DNA of 64,000 nt from Massilia sp. METH4 (GTDB lineage: Bacteria; Pseudomonadota; Gammaproteobacteria; Burkholderiales; Burkholderiaceae_D): the NCBI RefSeq assembly GCF_037094685.1, contig NZ_CP146614.1:868001-932000 (forward strand). Reading direction: 5' to 3'. The notes below the pieces were generated by a model. That model was not told the origin of the DNA. It did no database searches and saw nothing but the letters and a program-made list of their open reading frames with translations. Both the position numbers and the translations under genes were made by a program. Shown in pieces: positions 54,252-62,818 of this stretch; position 1 is the stretch's first letter; every line of letters begins with the position of its first letter.

Positions 54252-54593
54252 TTACCGCTTCACGACCATATTCCCCGGCAAGCTGTGCAAATAAGCCGCC
54301 AGGTCCGCGATATCCTTGTTCGACAGCGGCTTCACCAGGCCACCCATGATAGGGTTGTTGCGGCCGTTCGGGCCGTCGCCGCGCTTGTAGGCGATCAGCG
54401 CGTGGGCCAGGTAATCCTTGTGCTGGCCGGCCAGCTTCGGGTAGCTCGGGTCGATCGGCGAGTTGTAATCCTTGCCATGGCAAGTCGCGCACGCGTACTT
54501 CTCGGCCAGCGCCTTGCCGTTGTTGATGTTCCCGGCGGCGAAAGCGCCGGCGGAGGCGATGCAGCAGGCCACGGCGAACAGGGTTTTCTTCAT
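54252..54593 (-). CDS. Small periplasmic cytochrome c (class I)
   Basis: 113 residues. A signal peptide (TLFAVACCIASAGAFA) is followed by one haem site, CATCH, and an axial Met in NPIMGGLVKPLS. The fold matches cytochrome c553/c4-type single-haem carriers. GAGGA just before the ATG at 54593 supports this start over the one at 54605. It lies 8 bp after the next cytochrome gene, so the two form an operon. Confidence 0.93.
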   Translation of the reverse strand: MKKTLFAVACCIASAGAFAAGNINNGKALAEKYACATCHGKDYNSPIDPSYPKLAGQHKDYLAHALIAYKRGDGPNGRNNPIMGGLVKPLSNKDIADLAAYLHSLPGNMVVKR

Positions 54594-54601
54594 CGTGGTC
54601 C

Positions 54602-54931
54602 TCATTTCTGCTTGGCGTAATAGGCGGCGATGTCGGCGATGTCCTGGTCGGACAGGCTGACGGCGATTCCCTGCATCGACGGGTGCTTGCGGTCACCTTT
54701 CTGGTAACCCTTCAGCGCCGCTTCGATGTACTTGGCATTCTGGCCGCCGATCTTCGGCACCGGGAACACTTCCGGGAAGGTGGCCTTGTAGCCGGGGATG
54801 GCGTGGCAGCCGATGCACATTTCGATCTTGGCTGGGGCGGCGGCCGGGTTGCCGACGATGTCCGCGGCCAGCGCGGCCGGCGCGGCCTGTACTGCGCCGG
54901 CAAGCAGGAACACTGCTGTCAGTTTATTCAT
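54602..54931 (-). CDS. Small periplasmic cytochrome c (class I)
   Basis: 109 residues: a signal peptide (LTAVFLLAGAVQAAPAALA), the haem site CIGCH and a Met ligand in HPSMQGIAVSLSDQDIADI. It is a paralogue of the downstream cytochrome. Tandem one-haem cytochromes resemble a split dihaem cytochrome c4 and probably pass electrons to terminal oxidases. Confidence 0.93.
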   Translation of the reverse strand: MNKLTAVFLLAGAVQAAPAALAADIVGNPAAAPAKIEMCIGCHAIPGYKATFPEVFPVPKIGGQNAKYIEAALKGYQKGDRKHPSMQGIAVSLSDQDIADIAAYYAKQK

Positions 54932-55148
54932 GGGTGGCTAGTCGAATCCAAAAGAGTAGTTGGAGGGGACTCATTCTTCATCGAGGTCTCCGTGTCCCCT
55001 TGCTGCTTGCATAAATACTTGCTCTGCGTGCTACCAGCGGCCCATTCTAGCGCGGCTGTTTCTGGTCGTCCATAACGATTCAGGTACGTTCTGGGCTGCG
55101 CGGAACTACCGTATACTGGCCTTTTTCTCCCGAACCGGAAGCTTTTCC

Positions 55149-56012
55149 ATGACCGTCCACCACGAGAACAGCCGCTTCGATGGCTCCGCCAACTATGTTG
55201 CCACAAATGACCTGAAGCTTGCCGTCAACGCGGCGCTTACCTTGCAGCGGCCGCTGCTCGTGAAGGGCGAACCGGGCACCGGCAAGACCATGCTGGCCGA
55301 GGAAGTGGCCGCCGCGCTGGACCGGCCGCTGTTGCAGTGGCACGTCAAATCCACCACCAAGGCGCAGCAGGGCCTGTATGAATACGACGCCGTCTCGCGC
55401 CTGCGCGATTCGCAGCTGGGCGACGAGCGCGTGCGCGACATCCACAACTACATCGTCAAGGGCGTGCTGTGGCAGGCGTTCACGGCGCCCGAACCCGTGG
55501 TGCTGCTGATCGACGAGATCGACAAGGCCGACATCGAATTCCCCAACGACCTGCTGCGCGAACTGGACCGGATGGAATTCTACGTCTATGAAACCCGCGA
55601 GATGGTGGTGGCGAAGCACCGCCCGCTGGTGATCATCACGTCGAACAACGAGAAGGAATTGCCGGACGCCTTCCTGCGCCGCTGCTTCTTCCACTACATC
55701 GCCTTCCCCGACCGGGACACCATGGAAGCGATCGTGCAGGTGCATTTCCCCAAGCTGAAGCAGGACCTGCTGGCACAGGCGCTGCAAACGTTCTACGAAG
55801 TGCGCGACATCTCCGGGCTGAAGAAGAAGCCCTCCACGTCGGAATTCCTCGACTGGCTCAAGCTCCTGCTGGCCGAGGACATTCCGCCGGAAGCACTGCG
55901 CAGCAAGGACAGCCGTGCGATCGTGCCGCCGCTGCACGGCGCCCTGCTGAAGAACGAGCAGGACGTGCACCTGTTCGAGCGCCTGGTATTCATGTCGAGG
56001 CATAACCGATGA
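55149..56012 (+). CDS. MoxR-family AAA+ ATPase
   Basis: A 287-residue chaperone-like ATPase with Walker A LVKGEPGTGKTMLAEE, Walker B VVLLIDEIDKADIEF and sensor segment PLVIITSNNEKELPDAFLRR. MoxR ATPases act with VWA-domain partners to mature or insert metal cofactors. The VWA/CoxE-like gene lies one gene downstream, and a GNAT gene is between them, all with 4-7 bp overlaps. The start MTVHHENSRF at 55149 is preferred. Confidence 0.94.
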   Translation: MTVHHENSRFDGSANYVATNDLKLAVNAALTLQRPLLVKGEPGTGKTMLAEEVAAALDRPLLQWHVKSTTKAQQGLYEYDAVSRLRDSQLGDERVRDIHNYIVKGVLWQAFTAPEPVVLLIDEIDKADIEFPNDLLRELDRMEFYVYETREMVVAKHRPLVIITSNNEKELPDAFLRRCFFHYIAFPDRDTMEAIVQVHFPKLKQDLLAQALQTFYEVRDISGLKKKPSTSEFLDWLKLLLAEDIPPEALRSKDSRAIVPPLHGALLKNEQDVHLFERLVFMSRHNR

Positions 56013-56617
56013 TCACGGTGCAACCCGTCACGCTGGAGTTCAACGGGGTGCGCCTGGAACCGCTGGGCCCTGGGCACGCGGAAGGACTGCGCGCCGCGGC
56101 GCGCGACGGCGAGCTGTGGAAGCTGCGCGTCACCTCCGTGCCGGAGCCGGAGAACGTCGCCGGCTATATCGCCACGGCCGTGGAGATGCGCCCTTCCCGG
56201 CTGGCGTTCGCCGTGCTCGACGCGGCCACCGGCGAGGTGATCGGTACCACGAGCTACCACGACATCGTGCCGGCCATCGGCCGCGTGGAAATCGGCTACA
56301 CGTGGTACGCGAAGAGCCGCCAGCGCAGCCATGTGAACACGAGCTGCAAGCGCATGCTGCTGGCGCACGCGTTCGACACGCTGGGCTGCGACGCCGTGGG
56401 CTTTCGCACCGATAACTTCAACCATGCCTCGCAGCGGGCGATCGAACGCCTTGGCGCGAAGAAGGATGGTGTGATCCGCCACCATGCCATGCGGCGCGAC
56501 GGCACCGTGCGCGACACCGTCATGTACAGCATCGTGCGCGGCGAATGGCCCGAGATCCGCGCCCATCTCGACTACCTGCTCCATCGTCACCCGATACTGC
56601 GCGAACGGCCATGCTGA
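56009..56617 (+). CDS. GNAT-family N-acetyltransferase (RimJ/RimL type)
   Basis: 202 residues with a GNAT fold: VTLEFNGVRLEPLGPGHAEG at the N-terminus, GRVEIGYTWYAKSRQRSHVN with the acetyl-CoA region, and GFRTDNFNHASQRAIERLG, typical of the RimJ/RimL/SpeG subgroup. The substrate is unknown. It overlaps moxR by 4 bp and the VWA gene by 7 bp, unusual for an unrelated enzyme and suggesting cotranslation within the operon. Confidence 0.93.
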   Translation: MITVQPVTLEFNGVRLEPLGPGHAEGLRAAARDGELWKLRVTSVPEPENVAGYIATAVEMRPSRLAFAVLDAATGEVIGTTSYHDIVPAIGRVEIGYTWYAKSRQRSHVNTSCKRMLLAHAFDTLGCDAVGFRTDNFNHASQRAIERLGAKKDGVIRHHAMRRDGTVRDTVMYSIVRGEWPEIRAHLDYLLHRHPILRERPC

Positions 56618-57780
56618 TCGACTTCTTCTTCACGCTGAAGGACGCGAAGATCCCCGTCACCATCAAGGAATTCCTTACCTTGCTGGAGGCGATGGAAAAG
56701 CACGTCGTCACCCAGTCGCTGGACGACTTCTACTACCTGGCGCGCCTGACGCTGGTGAAGGACGAGGCGCACTACGACCGCTTCGACCGCGCCTTTGCAC
56801 AGTACTTCAAGGGCATCGACGGCGCATTCGATCCCAAGGCATCGATCCCGCTGGACTGGCTGCTGCAGCGCATGAAGCGCGAATTGACCGACGAGCAGAA
56901 GGCGGCGCTGGAAAAATTCGGCTACGACAAGCTGATGGACCGGCTGGCCGAACTGCTGAAGGAACAGAAGGAGCGCCACGAAGGCGGCAGCAAATGGATC
57001 GGCACGGGCGGCACGTCGCCGTTCGGCCATGGCGGCACCAATCCCGAGGGCGTTCGCATTGGCGGAAAGGGCGGCAGCCGCACCGCCGTCAAGGTATGGG
57101 ACCAGCGCACCTACAAGGACTACGACGCCGACAAGGAACTGGGCACCCGCAACATCAAGGTCGCGCTGCGCCGGCTGCGCCGCTTCGCCCGCGACGGCGC
57201 CCAGGAAGAACTGGCGCTGGACCAGACGATCCGCGCCACCGCCAACAACGCCGGCTGGCTCGACATCAGGATGCAGCCGGAGCGCCGCAACAACGTGAAG
57301 GTGCTGATGCTGTTCGACGTGGGCGGCACCATGGACGACCACATCGAGCGCACCGAGGAACTGTTCTCGGCGGCGAAGTCGGAATTCAAGAACATGGAGT
57401 TCTTCTACTTCCACAACTGCGTCTACGACTACCTGTGGAAGAACAACCGCCGCCGCAACGCCGAACGCTTTTCCACCTGGGACGTGCTGCGCAAGTACAC
57501 GCCGGACACGAAGCTGATCTTCGTGGGCGACGCCACGATGAGCCCCTACGAGATCCTGCAGGCGGGCGGTTCGGTCGAGTACAACAACCAGGAAGCGGGC
57601 GCCGAATGGCTGGCCCGCTTCACGCACGCGTTCCCGAAATTCGCCTGGCTGAACCCGGAACCGGAACAGTACTGGCAGTACCGGCAGTCGATCGCGATCA
57701 TCCGGCAGATCATGAACAACCGCATGTTTCCCGTCACCCTGGAAGGGCTGGAGCGGGCGATGCGTGTGCTGTCGAAATAG
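56611..57780 (+). CDS. VWA-domain protein (CoxE-like)
   Basis: 389 residues. The N-terminal helical region reads MLIDFFFTLKDAKIPVTIKE, and the C-terminal VWA domain has the metal-site motif LMLFDVGGTMDDHIE, a D-x-G-x-T variant of MIDAS. Its usual partner is the MoxR ATPase encoded two genes upstream. Together they resemble CoxD/CoxE-type cofactor maturation pairs, but no dehydrogenase substrate is nearby. Confidence 0.93.
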   Translation: MLIDFFFTLKDAKIPVTIKEFLTLLEAMEKHVVTQSLDDFYYLARLTLVKDEAHYDRFDRAFAQYFKGIDGAFDPKASIPLDWLLQRMKRELTDEQKAALEKFGYDKLMDRLAELLKEQKERHEGGSKWIGTGGTSPFGHGGTNPEGVRIGGKGGSRTAVKVWDQRTYKDYDADKELGTRNIKVALRRLRRFARDGAQEELALDQTIRATANNAGWLDIRMQPERRNNVKVLMLFDVGGTMDDHIERTEELFSAAKSEFKNMEFFYFHNCVYDYLWKNNRRRNAERFSTWDVLRKYTPDTKLIFVGDATMSPYEILQAGGSVEYNNQEAGAEWLARFTHAFPKFAWLNPEPEQYWQYRQSIAIIRQIMNNRMFPVTLEGLERAMRVLSK

Positions 57781-57897
57781 CCGAACCCCCGGGACAGCTA
57801 CCGGGCTCACGTATCATGCACGCGACCGTGGCTCCGCTCCAGGCAGAGCCATGTCGGCTCATCCACCGGAACAACAAACAGAACAATAGGGCATACG

Positions 57898-58305
57898 ATG
57901 GACGACATGCTTGGATTCATGCTTTTCGGCTCGGCGTCGATGCTGGCCATCACCGTAGTGATCTACAGAGGACTACCATCGCATATGAAAAAGTCGAAGG
58001 CCTTCTGGAAAGGTGTGGACCTGTTCAACTCTTTCCTGGGCCTGGTATCACTCGTGACCCTGATTGCAGGCGTGTGGTTTTCCAGCTCGCAGATCCAGGC
58101 GAAAACCAATGAGTTCCTGGCCAAGGGCACGCGCCAGAGCATCGCCAGCACCACGCTCGCGCTCGAACGGAGGTATTGCGGCACGGGTAGCCAGCCTGGA
58201 AGTGCCGTATGCCCCTTCATCGACCAGGTAAAGACTTCGCTTCTGGCAGCCCCGTTCGAAGCTTCGCCCCTGCTCGCCGCACTGGACAAGCAAAGCCGTC
58301 GCTGA
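57898..58305 (+). CDS. Membrane protein, N-terminal part (probable frameshift with the next frame)
   Basis: 135 residues: helix 1 (MLGFMLFGSASMLAITVVIY), helix 2 (FNSFLGLVSLVTLIAGVWFS) and a helical segment with two Cys (RYCGTGSQPGSAVCPF). The family is not recognised. The frame ends in DKQSRR*, while the +1 frame continues with KPSLTNEEFVRLESLLANYQ. The two probably encode one protein, split by a single indel near 58290-58305. Confidence 0.6.
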   Translation: MDDMLGFMLFGSASMLAITVVIYRGLPSHMKKSKAFWKGVDLFNSFLGLVSLVTLIAGVWFSSSQIQAKTNEFLAKGTRQSIASTTLALERRYCGTGSQPGSAVCPFIDQVKTSLLAAPFEASPLLAALDKQSRR

Positions 58306-58754
58306 CGAACGAGGAATTCGTCAGGCTTGAGTCGTTACTGGCGAACTATCAGGTCTTGCGCAAGCGGACGTCGGTGGCGGAAGACATACAGTTCGACTTC
58401 CGCTGGAATTTTTTCGCCGCAATCATTGCCTCGATGCTCGCGCTGAACGGATTTATGCGACTTGCCAAGTCCTACGCCGAATTCCGTATCGAGCAGGATG
58501 GCGAGAAAGCCAAGGCCGCCGAAAAGAAGCCGCGTGAAACGCAGAGTTTTGACGTGGCCGACTTCAAACGGCGCTTCAGCTGCGACGACGTGCTGATCAG
58601 CCGCCTTGTCGCCGCTGGTGCGCTCGTGGATTCAACGACGCGCAAGATTACCATCCTGGCGCATACCGACACGCGATTTGCATGCAAGCCCGAAAGCGAC
58701 AAAGCAGTAGCAGGCTCGCCCGGTACCCTTAGCGAAGCTGCTGCGAGCCGCTGA
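58209..58754 (+). CDS. Membrane protein, C-terminal part (probable continuation of the previous frame)
   Basis: The frame is open from 58209, but its first 30 residues overlap the previous gene and look unnatural. The real content starts near NEEFVRLESLLANYQVLRKR and has one membrane helix (FFAAIIASMLALNGFMRLAK) and a charged C-terminal domain (FDVADFKRRFSCDDVLISRL). No ribosome site is evident for an independent start. It is best read as the second half of a frameshifted gene of about 280 residues. A sequencing error is possible. Confidence 0.5.
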   Translation: MPLHRPGKDFASGSPVRSFAPARRTGQAKPSLTNEEFVRLESLLANYQVLRKRTSVAEDIQFDFRWNFFAAIIASMLALNGFMRLAKSYAEFRIEQDGEKAKAAEKKPRETQSFDVADFKRRFSCDDVLISRLVAAGALVDSTTRKITILAHTDTRFACKPESDKAVAGSPGTLSEAAASR

Positions 58755-58814
58755 ACGGGGCACCTGGACACCGCTCCCGACATCAACGGATCAAAGGGGC
58801 TGTGTCGAAACGCG

Positions 58815-59519
58815 TCAAGGGGCCAACAGCAGCAGCCGGTAGCCGACCGCCGTTTCCGTCAGCAGGTGCGCCGGCTGGGCGGGATCGCGTTCCAGCTTCT
58901 GGCGCAGGTGGCCCATGTAGATGCGCAGGTAGTGGCCGTTTTCGGCGTTCGACGGCCCCCACACCTCGCGCAGCAGCTGGGGATTGGTGACGACGCGGTT
59001 CGCATGGTTCACGAGCACGGCCAGCAGCCGGTACTCGGTCGGCGTCAGGTGCACGAGCTGGCCGTTCCGCGCAACCATGCGGGCCTGCAGGTCCACCTTC
59101 ACGTCGCCGAATTGCACCACGCCGCTGCCGTCCTGCTCGGGCGTGCGGCGCCGCCGCTGCATCGCCCGCACCCGGGCCAGCAGCTCGCCCACGCCGAACG
59201 GCTTGGTCAGGTAATCGTCGGCGCCCGCGTCGAGGGCGCGGATCTTTTCCTCTTCCGACACGCGGGCCGACAGCACGATCACGGGCACGGCCGACCACTT
59301 GCGCAGGTCGGCGATCAGGTCCACGCCGTCGCCATCGGGCAAGCCCAGGTCGAGGATCAGGAGGTCGGGGCGGCGCGTGCCGGCATCGATCAGCCCGCGG
59401 TGCATCGTCGCCGATTCCTGCACGTTCCAGCCTTCCTCTTCCAGCGCCAGCCGCACGAAGCGGCGGATCTGCGGTTCGTCCTCGACCAGGAGGGCGGTCA
59501 GCATAAGTTTGTCAGTCAC
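58815..59519 (-). CDS. kdpE: KdpE response regulator
   Basis: About 234 residues. The receiver reads TALLVEDEPQIRRFVRLALE, with phospho-Asp in LLILDLGLPDGDG and Lys in LTKPFGVGELLA. The OmpR-type winged helix reads HLTPTEYRLLAVLVNH and NGHYLRIYMGHLRQKLE. KdpE activates kdp transcription at low potassium. GTG at 59519 has GGAG well spaced and directly follows the kdpD stop. The ATG at 59504 is an alternative without a visible ribosome site. Confidence 0.93.
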   Translation of the reverse strand: MTDKLMLTALLVEDEPQIRRFVRLALEEEGWNVQESATMHRGLIDAGTRRPDLLILDLGLPDGDGVDLIADLRKWSAVPVIVLSARVSEEEKIRALDAGADDYLTKPFGVGELLARVRAMQRRRRTPEQDGSGVVQFGDVKVDLQARMVARNGQLVHLTPTEYRLLAVLVNHANRVVTNPQLLREVWGPSNAENGHYLRIYMGHLRQKLERDPAQPAHLLTETAVGYRLLLLAP

Positions 59520-59520
59520 T

Positions 59521-62205
59521 TCAAGGCTCCTCCGGCAGCGCGGGCGGCGTGCCCAGCGGCAGCGTGAAGACGAGGGCGGCGCCGCCCTCCTCCGCCCGCC
59601 GCGCGGCAATGCTGCCGCCATGTGCTTCGACGATGGCGCGGCAGATCGCCAGCCCCAGCCCGACACCGGGCTTGGCCGACTCGCGCTCGCCGCGCGTGAA
59701 TTTTTCGAAGATCGCCTCTTCCCGGCCGGCAGGCAGGCCGGGGCCGTTGTCGGCGACCGTTACTTCCAGCTTGTCGCCGGCGGTACGCGCCGACAGCGTG
59801 ATCGTGCTGCCCGCGGGCGTGTACTTCGCCGCATTTTCCAGCAGATTGCCCAGCACGCGCTCGATCAGCACCGCGTCGTAGCGCACCAGCGGCAGGCCGG
59901 CCGGCAGCCGCGTGACGACGTGGTGCCCGGCCAGCAGCGCGCGGCTGGCACGCAGCGCACTGCCCACCGTCTCCTCGATCGCGTGCCACTCCAGGTTCAG
60001 GCGCACGGCGCCACTTTCGATGCGGGCCATGTCCAGCAGGTTTGCGACCAGGGTGCTCATGCGCACGCTTTCCTCCTGCAACGCGTGGGCCAGTTCCAGC
60101 TGCACGGGCGACAACGGCGAGCGCGCCAGCGATTCGGCCATGCCCACCAGCGACGTCAGCGGCGTGCGCAAGTCGTGCGACAGCGCGGCCAACAGGGAAT
60201 TGCGCAGCCGCTCGGACTCCATCTGCACCAGCGCGCCCTGGGCAACGTCGATGTAGTGCACGCGTTCCAGCGCGATAGCGGCCAGCGCGGCGAACGTGTC
60301 CAGCTGCCGGCGCTGCTCGGGAATCAGCAGCCAGCGGCGCTCGGCCGGCTCCAGCGCCAGTACGCCGCGCGTGCGCATCGGCGCCATGAGGGGCAAGTAG
60401 AACAGCGGCGCCGCCGGCAGCGTGCCGGTGCCGATGCCGGCCGCTTCGGCGTGTTCGTATGCCCATTGGGCGATGGCCAGATCGGGCATGTTCCCGCCCT
60501 GCACCTCGACCTTGGCCGCAAGACGGCCGTCCGCATCCGGCAAGAGCAGCGTCACGCGAGCGCGGAACGCCTGTGCCAGCGTGCGCTGCGTGATCTCGAT
60601 CACATGATCCGTCTGCAGCACGCCGGTCAGCTCGCGCGCATATTCATACAGGGCCTGCGAGCGCTCGGCACGGTGCGACGCCACGCGCGCCTGGAAGCGC
60701 AGGCTGGCCGTCAGCTGGCTCGTGATCAGGCCGACGACGAGCATCACGCCGAACGTGATCAGGTACTGGAAATCGCTGACGGCGAACGAGAACGTGGGTT
60801 GCACGAACAGGAAATCGAACAGCGCCACGCTGGCGAAGCTGCACAGCACTGCCGGCCCGCGGCCCAGCCGGAACGCCACCACCAGTACGGCGAGCAGGAA
60901 CAGCATCGCGATGTTGGTGATTTCCAGCGCACCCACCAGCGGCATGCCGGCCAGCACGACGATGCCGCTGGCGGCGAGTGCGAGGGCGTAGCGCGTCCAG
61001 CCATGTTCCGGCTGCAAGAAGTTTCTCGGAAAATGGGGACTGTCCCCATTTTTGAGGAAACTTTGCTGTGTGGCAGCGACTTCGACGATGTCCAGCGCAG
61101 GGGCGGCGCTGGCAAGGCGCCGCAGGTGCGGGGTGCGCCAGGGCCACGTGGGCGTGGCGCGGCCCAGTACCACCTTCGGGATGTTGTGCGCCAGCGCGTA
61201 GCGGGCGATGGCGCTGGCGATGTCGTCGCCGGCCAGCACCGTCGTGGTGGCGCCCAGGTCTTGCGCCAGCTTCAGCGTTTTCAGGATGCGTTCGCGCTGG
61301 TCGGCGGGCAGGCGTTGCAGGGCCGGCGTTTCCACGTACACGGCATGCCATGCCGCACCCAGCTGGCTGGCCAGCCGGGCCGCGCTGCGCACTACCTGTT
61401 CGCCGCCCGGCCGCGGACCCACGCAGGCCAGCAGCGCCACGCCGGATTTCCACAGGGGGCTGATGGCCTGTTCCACGCGGTAGGCCTGCACGTCGTCGCC
61501 GATGCGGTCGGCGGTGCGGCGCAGCGCCAGTTCGCGCAGGGCGATCAGGTTCCCCTTGCGGAAAAAGTTCTGCGCGGCGCGCCCCGCCTGGGCGGCGGCA
61601 TACACCTTGCCGTCCTTCAGGCGCTCGAGCAGCTCGTCGGCCGGCACGTCCACCAGCACCACCTCGTCGGCCCGGTCGAACACCGTGTCGGGCAGCGTTT
61701 CCGCCACGCGGACGCCCGTGATGCCGCCAACGATGTCGTTCAGGCTTTCCAGGTGCTGCACGTTTACCGTGGTGAACACGTCGATGCCCGCGTCCAGCAA
61801 TTCCTCCACGTCCTGCCAGCGCTTCGGGTGGCGCGAGCCCGGGGCGTTCGAGTGCGCCAGCTCGTCGACGAGGATCAGGTCCGGCCGCCGCGCCAGCGCG
61901 CCGTCGAGGTCGAATTCGGGCAGCGCCCTGCCCCGCCAGGCCATGGACCTGGGCGGCAGCACCTCCAGCGAATCGAGCAGCGCGGCCGTTTCGCCGCGGC
62001 CATGTGTTTCGACGATGCCTACCAGCGGCCGCATGCCCTCGGCCTGCAGCTTGCGCGCCGCCGACAGCATCGCGTACGTCTTGCCCACGCCGGCGGAAGC
62101 GCCGAAATAGACGCGCAGCCGGCCCCGCGCGGCGCGCTGTTCGCGGGCCTGGACCTGCGCCAGCAAGGTGTCCGGGTCGGGGCGTTGGCTGTCGATGGGG
62201 ATCAT
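59521..62205 (-). CDS. kdpD: KdpD osmosensitive K+ sensor histidine kinase
   Basis: 894 residues. The KdpD domain has Walker A FGASAGVGKTYAML (residue 34 on) and LVDELAHSNAPGSRHPKRW, followed by a Usp-like domain (about 250-370), four membrane helices (about 405-500), GAF, HisKA (LAALSHDLRTPLTSLVG) and HATPase (VADNGPGLPAG). It senses K+ limitation and phosphorylates KdpE. Residues 381-397 (QSFLKNGDSPHFPRNFL) are an in-frame palindromic repeat between the Usp-like and membrane domains. Confidence 0.96.
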   Translation of the reverse strand: MIPIDSQRPDPDTLLAQVQAREQRAARGRLRVYFGASAGVGKTYAMLSAARKLQAEGMRPLVGIVETHGRGETAALLDSLEVLPPRSMAWRGRALPEFDLDGALARRPDLILVDELAHSNAPGSRHPKRWQDVEELLDAGIDVFTTVNVQHLESLNDIVGGITGVRVAETLPDTVFDRADEVVLVDVPADELLERLKDGKVYAAAQAGRAAQNFFRKGNLIALRELALRRTADRIGDDVQAYRVEQAISPLWKSGVALLACVGPRPGGEQVVRSAARLASQLGAAWHAVYVETPALQRLPADQRERILKTLKLAQDLGATTTVLAGDDIASAIARYALAHNIPKVVLGRATPTWPWRTPHLRRLASAAPALDIVEVAATQQSFLKNGDSPHFPRNFLQPEHGWTRYALALAASGIVVLAGMPLVGALEITNIAMLFLLAVLVVAFRLGRGPAVLCSFASVALFDFLFVQPTFSFAVSDFQYLITFGVMLVVGLITSQLTASLRFQARVASHRAERSQALYEYARELTGVLQTDHVIEITQRTLAQAFRARVTLLLPDADGRLAAKVEVQGGNMPDLAIAQWAYEHAEAAGIGTGTLPAAPLFYLPLMAPMRTRGVLALEPAERRWLLIPEQRRQLDTFAALAAIALERVHYIDVAQGALVQMESERLRNSLLAALSHDLRTPLTSLVGMAESLARSPLSPVQLELAHALQEESVRMSTLVANLLDMARIESGAVRLNLEWHAIEETVGSALRASRALLAGHHVVTRLPAGLPLVRYDAVLIERVLGNLLENAAKYTPAGSTITLSARTAGDKLEVTVADNGPGLPAGREEAIFEKFTRGERESAKPGVGLGLAICRAIVEAHGGSIAARRAEEGGAALVFTLPLGTPPALPEEP
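61018..61065. repeat. Palindromic repeat inserted in frame within kdpD
   Basis: AAAATGGGGAC-T-GTCCCCATTTT (61030-61052) is a perfect 11-bp stem. It is flanked by GTTTCTC and GAGGAAAC outer arms and matches the intergenic palindrome at 4688-4712. The 48-bp unit keeps the kdpD frame open and adds about 16 residues. Confidence 0.82.
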
Positions 62206-62223
62206 GCGCGGCAGTGTAGACGA

Positions 62224-62808
62224 TTACAGTGTGTCGAGGGCCAGCGCATCTAAAGCCATATTCAGGGCCAGCACATTCACCTTCGGTTCGCCGAGAAAGC
62301 CGAACAGCGGCCGGTCGGCGTGGCGTTCGATCAGCTCCCGCACGCGCGCCGGGTCGATGCCGCGGGCGCGCGCCACGCGGTTCGCCTGGTACTTCGCGGC
62401 GGCCAGGCTGATGTCGGGATCGATGCCGCTGGCCGATGCCGTCACGAGATCGACCGGTACCGGTGCCGTGTTGCGGGGGTCGAGCTCGCGCAGCGCCGCG
62501 ATGCGCCCCTTCACGGCATCGATCAGCGCCGGGTTCAGCGGCCCCTGGTTCGATCCGGACGAGCCGGCCGCATTGTTCGGCTGCGGCGCCGTGGCCGACG
62601 GGCGGCCCCGGAAGTAGCGCGGCGAGGTGAATGCCTGGCCGATCAGGCGGGAACCGACGGCCTGGCCGTCGCGGACAACGAGGCTGCCGGCGGCCCGGTC
62701 GGACCAGGCGACCTTGCCGAAGCCCGTCACCGCGTACGGATAGACGATGCCGCAGACGAGTGTAAGAGCGGCGAAGATGGTCACGGCGGGGCGGAGATGG
62801 GAAATCAT
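62224..62808 (-). CDS. kdpC: Potassium-transporting ATPase KdpC subunit
   Basis: A 194-residue accessory subunit of the KdpFABC K+ pump. It has one N-terminal membrane helix (VTIFAALTLVCGIVYPYAVT), the KdpC segment GSLVVRDGQAVGSRLIGQAF, and the C-terminal DPDISLAAAKYQANRVARAR. It follows kdpB by 10 bp and precedes kdpD by 18 bp. Confidence 0.97.
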   Translation of the reverse strand: MISHLRPAVTIFAALTLVCGIVYPYAVTGFGKVAWSDRAAGSLVVRDGQAVGSRLIGQAFTSPRYFRGRPSATAPQPNNAAGSSGSNQGPLNPALIDAVKGRIAALRELDPRNTAPVPVDLVTASASGIDPDISLAAAKYQANRVARARGIDPARVRELIERHADRPLFGFLGEPKVNVLALNMALDALALDTL

Positions 62809-62818
62809 GACGATCCTT

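Noticed and set aside
59299..62253. 984-codon plus-strand open frame opposite kdpD
   Set aside because: Shadow frame; KdpD motifs on the minus strand are unambiguous.
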